A stretch of DNA of 64,000 nt from Cephalotus follicularis (Eukaryota; Streptophyta; Magnoliopsida; Oxalidales; Cephalotaceae). The DNA is taken from the NCBI GenBank assembly GCA_001972305.1, contig BDDD01001490.1, positions 248,001 through 312,000 on the forward strand, given 5' to 3'. The position numbers were made by a program, and so were the translations under genes. The notes below the pieces were generated by a model. It did no database searches, was not told the origin of the DNA, and saw nothing but the letters and a program-made list of their open reading frames with translations. The stretch's first letter is position 1. Every line of letters begins with the position of its first letter. Shown in pieces: positions 23,954 through 35,223 of the stretch.

Positions 23954-26808
23954 TGACACGCCCTGACCCAGCCCGGCTGGAATCCATCGCACCCACTACG
24001 AGGCCAAGCCTCCCAAAAGAGACTCACCTCGTAGGTTCAGCAGAACAGAGCGTCAGAAATGCATTTTAAACAGAAGATTATCTTCAAAACATAAAGAAAA
24101 ACAGAAAGTTTCTTGAAAAACTTGAAAATAATTCCAACTCTTAAAATTTTACGAAAATCGGGCATGTAGTATTCGTTTATAGGATTATGCCCCCTATAAA
24201 GAAAAACACAGTTTTATAATATCACACTCCCGAAGGAGGAAACAGTTTGTAATGGGCTCAACCCTCAACAGATCACAATTTAAAAGCAGAAAACAAGTAA
24301 TGGGTTGGGCTCTACTTCAACCATATAAACAAAACTTAAAACCTGAATAGGGCTTAGCCCTTTTTAAACAAAACCAAAACATTTATGCAAACATATAAGT
24401 AATGCAGAATTTAAAATATTTATGCAGTGATGCTATGCATATGTTGACTCTGGTAGCATATCCTTTATGGTCTCACCTCAGCAGACTGACTGACTCCAGC
24501 TGACAGAATTCAGCAGACTAACCTGTTAGAATTAAAAACAGAAAACAGAGGAGAGGGTTAGTCCAGGGGACTAGTGAGATGGAACAAAAAGACACCTAAG
24601 AGTTTTGCTCGCATATAAAAATATCTCTACAGAAAAGATATAACAGAAGTATAAGACTGAAACAGAGTTTTCAGAAACAGAATTCCAAATACAGCATCTG
24701 ATTTATAAAACAGATATAAAACGACCTAAACAGAATATAAAAACAAACCGATTTAAAAAACCGGTATTTCCAGAAATCAGCAGAAAAACCAAGTCATTTC
24801 TTTCAAACAGATTCAAATCCTTAGATTTTTCATACATATAATAGTAACAGAGTTTAAACAGAAATAAATAAATATATAGAGATGCCATGGGTTTACTAGA
24901 TAAGGTTGACGCCTGGACCCCGTCGGGCCGAACGTCCAGCAGAAAATAGTGGCAAGGACACCGTCGTGTCCAAGCATCAGCAGAAGGTCATACACGTGTA
25001 GACAGTGCCTCTCATGAGCATCAAATATATATATATATATATATATAATACAATACCGAGATCACCATGCATCTAAACATATTTCACAGATTTAGCAGAT
25101 ACAGAAATTACAATGTCTCAGAACAGATTTCAAACAGATTTAAACAGATTCAAACAGATACAGCAACTCATCAGTGCCGTCAAAACATATTCAAACAGAT
25201 ACATAAATCGTTTTCCTTATCATATACAGATATAGCAGAAAATAGCGTCATACTATGACTATAACCAAGCGAGCATTTGAAAACATTAACAGGAAGTTTC
25301 AGACATTAAAACTTCAACAGATTTCATAACAGAAACAGATTCAGATTCATTAAGATACGGAAATCAAATAGTAAAACGTTTCAAACATTCAAACCATATA
25401 AAAGCATTTCAGAAATAAAAGGTTAAAGAAAGGCGTTCCACTCAAAGTACAGACGAGCGAGTCCCTCGACTGGTCGCCTCCATGGCCGACCTCAAAGGCA
25501 GGATCCTCTGCCAACAGACAGACAGACAGATAGACAGCAGACTATCAGACTCAAATACGTACTAAGACGTGAAAATCGTTATGCAATGACATACGTGCAG
25601 ATGTCAGAAAACCATAACCGATCAATCCGGTTAACAAAACAGAAGTCAAATCATCAAAAACATTATTTAAACCTTTAATTTAAACATCCTTTTGAAAGCA
25701 TTAAAACTAGTCCAAGTGGTTGTCCAGGTTATCCAATTTCGAGTCATATAAGCAATTCAAGTTCATTATACAGCAGAAACAGATAAAGATTTATAAAAAT
25801 CAGCGGAAAACATAACTAACGAAAAAGAGTTCAGAATTTACCGAAAGCTGACAGAACGGAGCACGGAGTCAGAATCCTGCAACGGAACTGGAACGGATCA
25901 TATCACCGCGGAGAACGGAGTCGGAAAACTGTCAGAAATTTCTCGTCAGAGGGTCGCCAGCTGGTGGGCCCACTCGCCGCCGCTGGCAGGCGCGTGACAG
26001 CCACTCGCGTCGCTGGTCAGCCGCAAAGGTCGCATCTGGAGCGCTGGAAGCTGGGAAGCACGGATCTGAGGCGCGTTGGGTCTGGCGCCTCCGCATCTGG
26101 CCGAAACAGCCGCGTTGACCGCAGCTGCCTTCGCCGGCGATCGACGTTGCCGACGTCGTCACGTGTCGGGGCTGGTACCATTCAAACCGCCGCGACGCCA
26201 GGAGTCCGAATATGGGCTCGCCTTGCCATGACGGTCACCGGAGAAGCCGAAATGAAGCGAAACAGTGGCGGAGAGAGAAGAGCTCGTCGGTCGCTCACGG
26301 CGAAGTTGCCGGCGCCGAGGTTGGGTCCGGTGTGATCGGGAGGTTGAGGCGGTTCTGTTGGTACCCTCGCCGGCGTCAGATTGGCACTGACGCCGGCGGC
26401 AGACGGCAGGATGCAGAGAGACGGGAGAGAGGAGAGAGAAAGCGGGAGAGATGAGAGAGAAAGTCCAAATTTTTAATAAAAATTTGCATTTTCACATATA
26501 TATATAATTTCCACCATAACAGAATGAGTTTTGTCCAGAATTTAACCGTTACGGACAGAAATCGGATGTTTAGAACATACCACTTGGGCTATTTTTTTGA
26601 GTTATCAGTCATTTCAGAAAAATATCAATTAATTTACAGAAAGACAAATTTATTTCTTATGCAGAAAACCATCAGAATAAAATTATAAAAATTTAAATAA
26701 TGCCATGATGCATATCATGAATGCCAGAAAACAGATTAACAGACCGACAGACAGACAGAAGCCACGTAGGCTCACAGACACAGACTGTACAAGGATACGG
26801 ATGTCACA
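23954..26808 (-). repeat. Solo LTR, family LTR-B (2855 bp, minus) in the hAT gene
   Basis: Exact target duplication AAAGT at 23949-23953 and 26809-26813. On the minus strand it starts TGTGACATCCGTATCC and ends GGGCGTGTCA. The insertion falls after codon 9 of the transposase frame. A (TA)n microsatellite lies at about 25024-25047, and the GC-rich leader is at 25920-26460. Confidence 0.94.
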
Positions 26809-27755
26809 AAAGTTCTCTTGCCAGCAAGAGAAAACAACTAGAGGGTACTAAGAAATCCCAATCTGAAAATCGAATTTCAGTGGATAGTTGTAGTGGCAAG
26901 CCTGCAACAACAATTGATCCTAACCAGCTTCAAACTACTCAGTCATCCGATATTGATACCGCTTGTTCAAGTCCTTCACATGATCCCAAAGTGCCTAGTG
27001 CAAAGATTGATCGTCCTGTTCCTCATGTTGCTCCTTTAGTGAAGAAACCATCAGACATGTGGTTGCATTTTGAGAAAAAACAAGTTGACGACAAAGTGAG
27101 AGGTGAGTGCAAGTATTGTTTTAAAACTTATGTTGCTGGTGGTAAAAATGGAACAACATCTTTGATTGACCATTTTAAGAAATGTCCAAAGAAACAATAT
27201 CATGATGTTAAACAAAAACTCATTGTTGGAACCCACGAGAGTGATGATTCAACATTGACATTGAGTAACTATGAATTTGATCAAGATGTGGGGAAGACAA
27301 AACTTGCACATATGATGATTTTACATGAATATCCATTAAACATGGTTGATCATTATGGGTTTAAAGATTTTTGTTCTTCTCTTCAACCATTGTTCAATGT
27401 TGTAACTCATAACACTATCAAGAATGATATTTTCAAGATTTTTGAAGTTGAAAAGGATATGACAATGAAATTGTTCAACAAGAATCGCGGTAGAATTGCT
27501 ATCACGTGTGATATGTGGACTTCTGAGCATCAAAACAAAGGCTATATGACAATCACATCGCATTTTGTGGACAATTCTTGACAATTACAAAGTCGATTAT
27601 TGAAGTAATATTTTCTAAACTTATTATTTGTTAATTTTTGTTTTTTTAACTTTTGTATTCTATGAATGTTAGATACATTATTATTATTTTCATCGATTAT
27701 TTATAATATTATACTACATGTTTGTTTATGTTCCGTCACCTCATACTAAAGATGT

Positions 27756-30561
27756 TGTGACATCCGTGTCCTAATAGTCTGTGTCTGTGAGCCTACGTGA
27801 CATTTTGTCTGTCTATTTAGTGGTTAGTCTATTTTTCTAGCATTTGTGACATATGCATCATGACACTAACAAAAATTTTACCAGTGTGATTTCATTCTGA
27901 TGGTTTTTCTGCATAACAAATAATTTTTCCTTACTTTAAATCAAATGATGTTTACTAAAATTTTTGTTAAATTTGGAAAAATAAGCCAAGTGGTATATCC
28001 TGAACATCCAATTTATGTCCGTATCGGTTAAATTCCAGACAAAAACTCTGTCCGTTTTAGTTGAGTATAAAAAGTTGATTTCTCTCTCTTTCTCTCTCCA
28101 CTCTCCTTTCTCTCTCTTCTCCTCTTTCTCTCTCCACTCTCCTTTCTCTCTTCTCTCTCTGTCACCAGTGTCACTATCGGAGTGACGCCGGCGAGGCACC
28201 GGAAAGACCGCGGTGACCTCCCGAGCACACCGGACGCCACCCCGGCGCCTGCAGCAGCCCCTATGCTCGTTGGCAACCCTTTCTCTCTCCCCGCCTCTGT
28301 TTTGCGCCATATCTCCGTCTCCGGCGACAGTCACGGCAAGACGAGCTCAGATCAGACATCCTTGCATCACGGCTAGTGGAACGGTACCAGCCCCGACCCA
28401 TGGAGACTTCGGCAGCCCAGATCGACGGCGAAGTCAGTCGCGGTCAAACGAGCTCGTTCCGGTCAGATGCGGCGGCGTCGTGACCAACGCACCTCAGATT
28501 CGTGATCCTCGTCCTCCGGCGTGCCAGCTCCAACTCCGCGGTTGTCCTACCGCTGCGCGTGACTGACACGCCCCTGTCAGCGGCGGCGAGTGTGACCACT
28601 CACCGGCGGCCTCTGGCAGCGCGTTGCAGACGCGCGTCCAGTTCTTTGACTCCGTTTTCCACATGGAAGTGATTCGTTACAGTTCCGCTCTACGATTCTG
28701 ACTCCGTGCTCCATTCCGTCTATTTTCGATAAACTCTGAACTCTATTCTGTTGATTCTACTTTCCGTTGAATTCTGTATTTCTGTATTTGTTTCTGTGGT
28801 AATAAGAACTTGAATTGTGTAATCGATTCGAAATTGGATAACCTAGACAACCACTTATACTTGTTTTAATGATTTTAAAAGTGTGTTTAATTGATGGTTT
28901 AAACGATATTTTTAATAATCAGACTTCTATTATTGTTAACCGTATATGTCGGTTATAATTTTCTGACATCTGCACGTATTTCATTGCATAAAATATTTCA
29001 CGTTTTAGTACGTGTTTGAATTCTGTTTAATTGTTGAGTCTGATCTGATATATATATATATATATATATATCTGTCTGTTGTCAGTATAGCAGAGGATCC
29101 TACTGTTGAGGTCGTCCATGGAGGCGAACAGTCGTGAGACTTGCTTGTCTGTTCTGTGAGTAGAACGTCTTTCTTTAACCCTTTTATTTTGAAATGCTTT
29201 TAAATGATTTAATCTGTATCCGAATGAATTCGGATTTACTGTATTTCTGAAATATGTCTAAGTTTTAAGGTCTGATATATTCTTTTAATATTTTTCAAAT
29301 GCTCGCCCAATGAAAGTCATAGTATGATGCTATTTTCAGCTATATTTGTACATGATAAGGAAAATGATTTCTGTATCTGTTTAAATCTGTTTTGATGACG
29401 TTAATGATTTCTGTATCTGTCTGAAATCTGTTTTAAGTATGTTTTGAGGAAATTGTGATTTCTGTATCTGTTTAAATATGTTTCTATATTTCAATGCATG
29501 GTAATCTCGGTATTGTATTAGTTACACATTTGATTCCCATGAGAGACACTGTCTACACGTGTATGACTTTCTGATGATGCTTTGGCATGACGGTGTCATT
29601 GCCACTATTTTTGCTGGACGTTCGGCCAGACGGGGCACAGGCGTTAACCTTACCTAGTAGATCCACTACATCTTTATATATTTATTCTGTTTTAAAACTC
29701 TGTTAATTACTGCATATATCTGAATTTCTGATAAGTTAAATCTGTTTGAAGGAAATGATCTGGCTTTCTACTGATTTCTGAAAATATCTGTTTTATAAAT
29801 CGGTTTTGATTTTATATTCTGTTTAAGTTGTTTTAATCTATTTTATAAATCAGATTTTGGATTTTGATTCTGTTTCTGAAATTCTGTTTCAGTTGTTTTA
29901 TACTTTTGTTATATTTTTTTATGCGAGCAAAACTCTACCGAGTCTTTTGTTCTATCTCATTAGTCCTGTGGACTAACCCCTCCTCTGTTTTTGTTTTTAG
30001 TTCTGACAGATCAGTCTGCTGAACTCTGTCAGCTGGAGTCAGTCAGTCTGCTGAGATGAGACCACAAGGGCATGCCTACCAGAGTCAACATTAGCATTTA
30101 AATTTCTGCATTACTTATGTTTTTAGAAAAAAAAAATGTTTTTATGGTTTTGTTTAGAAGGGCTGAGCCATATTTATGATTTAAGTTTTGATAATATGGT
30201 TGAGGCGGAGCCCAATCCATCCATGGTTTCTATTTTTTTTCTTATGGTCTGCTAAGGGCTGAGCCCACTTAATAATTGTGAATTTCCTCCTACAGGAGTG
30301 TGATTGCTGAGGACTGAACCCATTTTATAAATTGTGTTTTTCTTTACAGGGGGCATAGTCCGATAAACGGATACTATATGCCCAATTTTCGTAAAAATTT
30401 AAGAGTTAGATTTATTTTTAACTTTTTAAAATAAATTATTCTATTTAAAAAATGTATTTATGAAACTCTGTTCTGCTGAACCTACGAGGTGAGTCTCTAA
30501 CGGGAGGCTTGACCTTGTAGTAGGAGCGACGGATCCCAGCTGGCTGGGTCCGGCCGTGTCA
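27756..30561 (+). repeat. Solo LTR, family LTR-B (2806 bp, plus) in the hAT gene
   Basis: Exact target duplication GATGT at 27751-27755 and 30562-30566. It starts TGTGACATCCGTGTCC and ends GGCCGTGTCA. TATA-type gagtataaaaag near 28064 is followed by CT-rich and GC-rich leader sequence (28080-28620). A (TA)n run is at about 29050-29071. It lies 947 bp from, and inverted to, the solo LTR at 23954-26808. Confidence 0.94.
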
Positions 30562-32853
30562 GATGTGCTTTCAGCGGTTTTGTTGAAAAGTTTTTTTTTT
30601 TGAGTGGATTCTTAATAGAAAATTATCAACTTTAACAGTTGATAATTGCACCACCAATGATGCTGCTGTTGATCTAATTAAGGACAAGATTGATCCAAGT
30701 TGGCTTTTGTTTCATGGCTCCTTGTTCCACATGCGTTGTTGTGCGCACATTCTTAATATAATTGTCCACGATGGTTTAGCGGTGATTGGTGATGAAATTG
30801 GAAAACTCTGTGATAGCGTTGCATATTGGACAACTTCACCCAAGAGAGAGCAAAAATTTGAGGAAGCTGCACGCCAATGTCCTATAACAAGTATGAAGAA
30901 GTTGACTCTTGACTGTAAGACTTCCTGGAACTCAACTTATTTAATGCTTGACAATGCTTTGATATATAGAGAAGTGTTCAATCGTTTATGTATGATTGAT
31001 AATAAATATAAGTGTTTTCCCAGCGAGACACATTGGGAGTTTGCACGTATAATCAGTCAAAAACTGAAAATATTTTATGATGCAACTATTGCTTTCTCTG
31101 CTACAAAGACCCTAACAGCCAATATTTGTTTCTCAATCATTTGTGATATCAAAGTTAATTTGTCTAATTGGCTTACATGCGAAGTTGAAGTGGTACAGAC
31201 AAAGACGAAGCAAATGATTGAGAAATACAATAAGTATTGGCATGTTATTCATGATGTCATGGGGATAGCAATTATTTTAGATCCGAGATTCAAGATTAAG
31301 TTGTGTGAATTTTTCTATCCTCAAATCTATGGGCGTGAGCATGGTCAATCACATATTGATAGAATTAAAAATGTGTGTTATGACTTGATCTTTGATTACC
31401 AGTCTAAGACAAAAAGTAAATCATCTTCTATTTCATTCTCTACAATTTCTACTTTGGAAGTTATTCCTGAATATCTTAATGCATTTTAGGCTTTTACGAA
31501 AGAAGAAGAAAATTTTGGTGTGGGAAATTCAGAGTTGGACCATTATTTGAAAGAAAACACTTTGCGTAGATCGGGAGAGGAATTTGAAGTGGTTACTTGG
31601 TGGAAATTAAATGGGGCTAAATATTTTACTTTACAGATGACTACTAGAGATATTCTTGCTATTCTTATCTCTACAGTTGCATCTGAGTCTTCTCTTAGCA
31701 CTAATGGGAGGGTAGTAAGTACACATCGCAACAGGCTTCATTCAAAAACATTGGAGACATTAATGTGTGTTCAAAATTGGTTAAAAGCAGACTCATAAGG
31801 TAATCACTTCTAATATTATTTATTTTGAAACTAAATTAAGTTATTTTTGTTACGTGCATAATCTTAAGTTTTGTGTTGGTGTTTGATATATATTTTTAGT
31901 TTATGGATCATCTTCGAAATTGGATCCACTTTTTAGCACCCATGTGGATGATGTCGATGATGAAATAGCTGAGGTAATATATTTAATATTTGATTATAAA
32001 TGGTCTCATGATATTAATTATATAATAGTATTTCAAAGATTAAACTATACACTTGATTGTTTTTTGTCCTCTTGGCTTTTCTTAATGTCTTTTATTTATA
32101 TGGTGTTTTAGAAAAGTGTCAATGAAGAATGAGATGGTTCGTGATTGCATTGTTGATGAAAAAAATGAAGTTGTGCCTTTTGATTTACTTTGGACATTTG
32201 ATTTTATGTATTGATGAAAAATTATAGTATTAAACATATGATTATTTAGAATTTCAAAGTTTTGGAGTTGCTGGACCCTTGCAAGTGGCTTAGTGAAGGG
32301 TTGTTTCAGCAACTTTTTCTTTTGGGAGCTACATGGTTTTTGATTTATATTATTATGTTGATTTTTTTAGACATGAATTTGAATAGTTTAATATCACTAT
32401 TATTGGTTATGAATTTAACATGTAATCTTAAATAAAGTACAAGAAAAAGATACGTTAAAATTAATATTTATCTAAATTATTTTAGGTGGGATGCAGGGGC
32501 GGAGCCAGGTGGGTGTTTGGGGGTGTCCGGCACCCCCGAAGTGGGTTTTTGGCTCTTTACACCACCACCCACAAACTCAGTCAATATCAGAAAGGGTTTG
32601 AGTTTGGCACCCTCAGTTAAAAACAAAAAGTCATTCTTGGCTCTGATCTCCGATGGGGCTCCAACGGAGATTTGTCCCAATGGAGCTACGGGGATTTGCC
32701 CCAGCGGGGCAAATGCAGGGAAAATATTGCCCATGTGGAGCGGGGGTGGGGGAAGAAACTCATCTCCGCTAGCGGGGGGGAGTAAGTTTTTTTGCAGCAG
32801 GGCGGGAGAGGGGGGAGTGAAATTTGCCTCTATCCGCTCCATTGCCATCCCTG

Positions 32854-33252
32854 GTGATGATATAAATAGAAAAACAAAGATACCATCAAATTCACACTCT
32901 GTATTTAAAAAAAAAAAAAGCATGATTAAGCTATAATGGAAAGGAGGATGGGAGGTATAAATAATTACAATTAATTTTGTGGGTTTAGTAGGTAGTCAAA
33001 TATTACGTGTGAGGAATCATCTTCAAAGAGTGGTAGTAATTTGGATGGCATATTTTCTCACTTTTGTAGAAGCTTTGGTCATGAAAATACAAAAGCTAAA
33101 GTATATGACAGCTCAACTTGATAATATAAAGTTGTACTGCCACTGCAAAGGAGTATTCTTTAATTTCCCTAGTTCTTAACTACTCCAAATATTAATAGCA
33201 CCAACAATGCATTTTAATAACACACATTCATCATAAACTTAAAAAAAAAAAA
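32854..33252. other. Non-coding DNA right of the hAT element
   Basis: AT-rich, with poly-A runs at about 32910 and 33240. No gene seen. Confidence 0.5.
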
Positions 33253-33430
33253 AACAGAGGAATGGTAACGTGATGATTCTTCCACTTTTTTTAAACAGGA
33301 GCATGATAACATGATGACTCTTCCACTTTTTTCTATCATTGGATCGTAACCTTAAGTTAAAAAACAGGAGCATGATAACATGATGACTCTTCCACTTTTT
33401 TCTATCATTGGATCGTAACCTTAAGTTAAA
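33253..33430. repeat. 69-bp tandem duplication plus a diverged partial unit
   Basis: Units 33293-33361 and 33362-33430 (starting aaacaggagcatgataac) are identical by direct reading. A shorter, diverged unit precedes them at about 33253-33292. No coding function is suggested. Confidence 0.9.
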
Positions 33431-34657
33431 AACCATCTATGTTGTATGGCAGTGTCTCGTAAAAAAATAATAAATTGACAACTAATTTAATTAATTATTT
33501 ATAAAACTGCAAAATATAAACATTTTTTTTTTCTTCATATAGTTGGTAGTTGAATCTCGTACCTATTTAATTTCAATATATCGCATCAAAAATTGTCATT
33601 AGATCAAATAGACATAAACAATTTTTTTATGAACTAGTTTTTGGGAACATACGTTGCACGTATCGTAATCGTACATAACTCTTTAGTGATTTATTAATTA
33701 ATGTAAGATAATAAAAATTAATTTTAAAAAATGCATCATAATTTTTAGTAGATTTCAAAATCTAAATAGAAGTTAAATGGTAGCTGACATGCATTATATA
33801 ATATTCATTAGAAATTTTGTTTACAACTAAAATAAAAAAAATAACATAGAAAATTATATATATATATATATATTAACTTCTTTGTTTATCAGAGATAGTT
33901 CATATATATGATAATTACTAAATTTCATATATTTGATATTTTAAGAAAAAACAAATTAAAAACATAACATCTAAACTAATGAATTCTGCAATTATAATAA
34001 TTTTACTAATATATATAAATTATCACTAATGTGCATAATTAAATAATTTATAGTTTAAAAGAAATCAAATGTTCATAAAATACCACTTTATTTAAAATAT
34101 ATTTTTGAATGAATTTAATATTTCGATTCACTATAATATTAAAAATTCTTATGCAATACTAACTCTATTACGAAAAACAATTGTTTTATATAACAAAATA
34201 TGTAAATGTTATAATATTTCATCTCCAATTTCTTGAGATGTAACCTTTTAATTTTAGTGTGTAAAACTGTAACATCTTTTAATATGATTTCAAGATTTCT
34301 TACGTTATTTAACACTGATTAATATTATTAAATTAAGAATTTAGTCATCCTTTAATACAAATATGTTGGTTATAAAATATATAACTCAAGAATTATGTGA
34401 CTTGTGATAATCTCATGAGAAACATTTATATTAAAATATACAATATATACAGAAAAAATCCTTAATCATATGTTATTTTTTTATTTAATAGTTCATAAAT
34501 TAATATAGTTGAAAATTGGATTTTTCTACTCGTTATTTCATACAGTTACTGTATATAGTTGGAAATTGTATTTTAGTTATATCATCATTATATAAAAAAA
34601 GTACTAGATTATTAATCAGCATATAAGTAGAATCCATCGATCAATAAATAATTTATG
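33431..34657. other. AT-rich DNA without genes
   Basis: Very AT-rich. A phrase near 33634 (actagtttttgggaacat, then acgttgcacgtat) resembles a frequent plant repeat terminus but could not be assigned. No open frame of interest. Confidence 0.5.
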
Positions 34658-34662
34658 TTAAT

Positions 34663-35160
34663 TATTGTATGAGAAAATTTTTATTCAAACAAAATCGTTA
34701 AGTGTCATCTTGAAAACGAGACAAATGTCTTTTAGAGTTACAGATACGTAGTCGGATAGTTAAAATTTGAAAAGATAACGCTCAACAACGCCAGAACACC
34801 AAATAAGAAAATGACACGAGATCCTTGGTCATTTCCTAGGGATACAATAATCATCTCCGCAAGTCAAGTAAGGTAGTTACATCCAGGTACCACTATAAAT
34901 ACAGTGATCAACTATATTACACAAGTCGGCCATTTTTACACTAAAAAAACCTTTATACTTTCTTCTTTGTACACTGCCTGACTTAAGTATCGGAGAGTCC
35001 GCATGAGTGAAATCTCATGGATCTTTGATTAGTTTGCTATTTGTGTGCAGGGAAGATCATGAAGTAATTAACCCAATATTGTTCTCGGAGCATACAGTTC
35101 GTTTCCCTTTACAAATCAAACCCTTCCACGTAAGGGACTGTTGATGAGTTAATTTCGACA
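34663..35160 (+). repeat. Tat-1 5' LTR
   Basis: Aligns along its length with 53051-53542. TATAAAT at 34894-34900, then a shared leader with acaagtcggccatttttac, ending TTTCGACA. The start is placed at tattgtatga, where it lines up base for base with tatgatatga of the 3' LTR and leaves TTAAT as target duplication. Confidence 0.88.
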
Positions 35161-35166
35161 ACAATA

Positions 35167-35189
35167 GTTGAGGCCGTCTGTGAGAAACG
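35167..35189 (+). other. Tat-1 primer-binding site
   Basis: gttgaggccgtctgtgagaa is a mutated version of the Tat-2 site gttggcgccgtctgtgggaa and starts six bases after the LTR. The tRNA partner is not assigned. Confidence 0.75.
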
Positions 35190-35223
35190 CGACAAAAAGT
35201 TTTCTACAAAGAACTAGTAAATC

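Larger units (their letters stand above)
23927..31798 (+). pseudogene. hAT transposase / RICESLEEPER-like zf-BED protein gene, broken
   Basis: The ATG at 23927 opens nine codons (MTTEDVTQS) that end exactly at the target duplication of the first solo LTR and resume in frame at 26814 (SLASKRKQ). A BED-type zinc finger follows (C-x2-C at CKYC, H-x4-C at HFKKC; about 27050-27195), then the hAT N-terminal region (RIAITCDMWTSEHQNKGYM). An intron starts near 27597. The next exon (about 27729: PSPHTKDV) is cut by the second solo LTR after 27755 and resumes at 30567. It runs through LSTLTVDNCTTND, MRCCAHILNIIVHDGL and DPRFK to the hAT dimerisation region (STVASESSLSTNGRVV, about 31670-31715). Stops at 27579 (TGA where Trp is expected) and 31487 (TAG) disable it. 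A pyrimidine-rich leader with a donor gtaag at 23550 suggests a 5'-UTR intron. It could be a transposase or a domesticated relative; the terminal repeats favour a transposon. Confidence 0.86.
22162..32853 (+). mobile_element. hAT-type DNA transposon, inactive, hosting two solo LTRs
   Basis: Ends TAGGGATGG (22162) and CCATCCCTG (32853) are inverted. Both are followed inward by GC-rich DNA (CCCCGCCCC at 22200-22400; GGGGCGGGG-type at 32640-32830), the same terminal signature as 7478-8444. Flanking 8-mers gtaagaat and gtgatgat match 5 of 8, as might be expected for an old hAT 8-bp duplication. Between the ends sits a hAT transposase gene. Removing the two solo LTRs leaves about 5.0 kb. A further GC-rich piece at about 32493 (CAGGGGCGGAGCCAGG) resembles a common plant miniature-element end and may be a separate insertion. 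Element limits are less certain than the gene inside. Confidence 0.55.

Noticed and set aside
25964..26454. Plus-strand frames of 80-123 codons
   Set aside because: Antisense shadows of the GC-rich leader of a minus-strand LTR-B; not conserved in frame between copies.
32477..32936. Overlapping open frames of about 140 codons on both strands
   Set aside because: They lie in the GC-rich terminal DNA of the hAT element, are stop-poor by composition, and match no protein motif.
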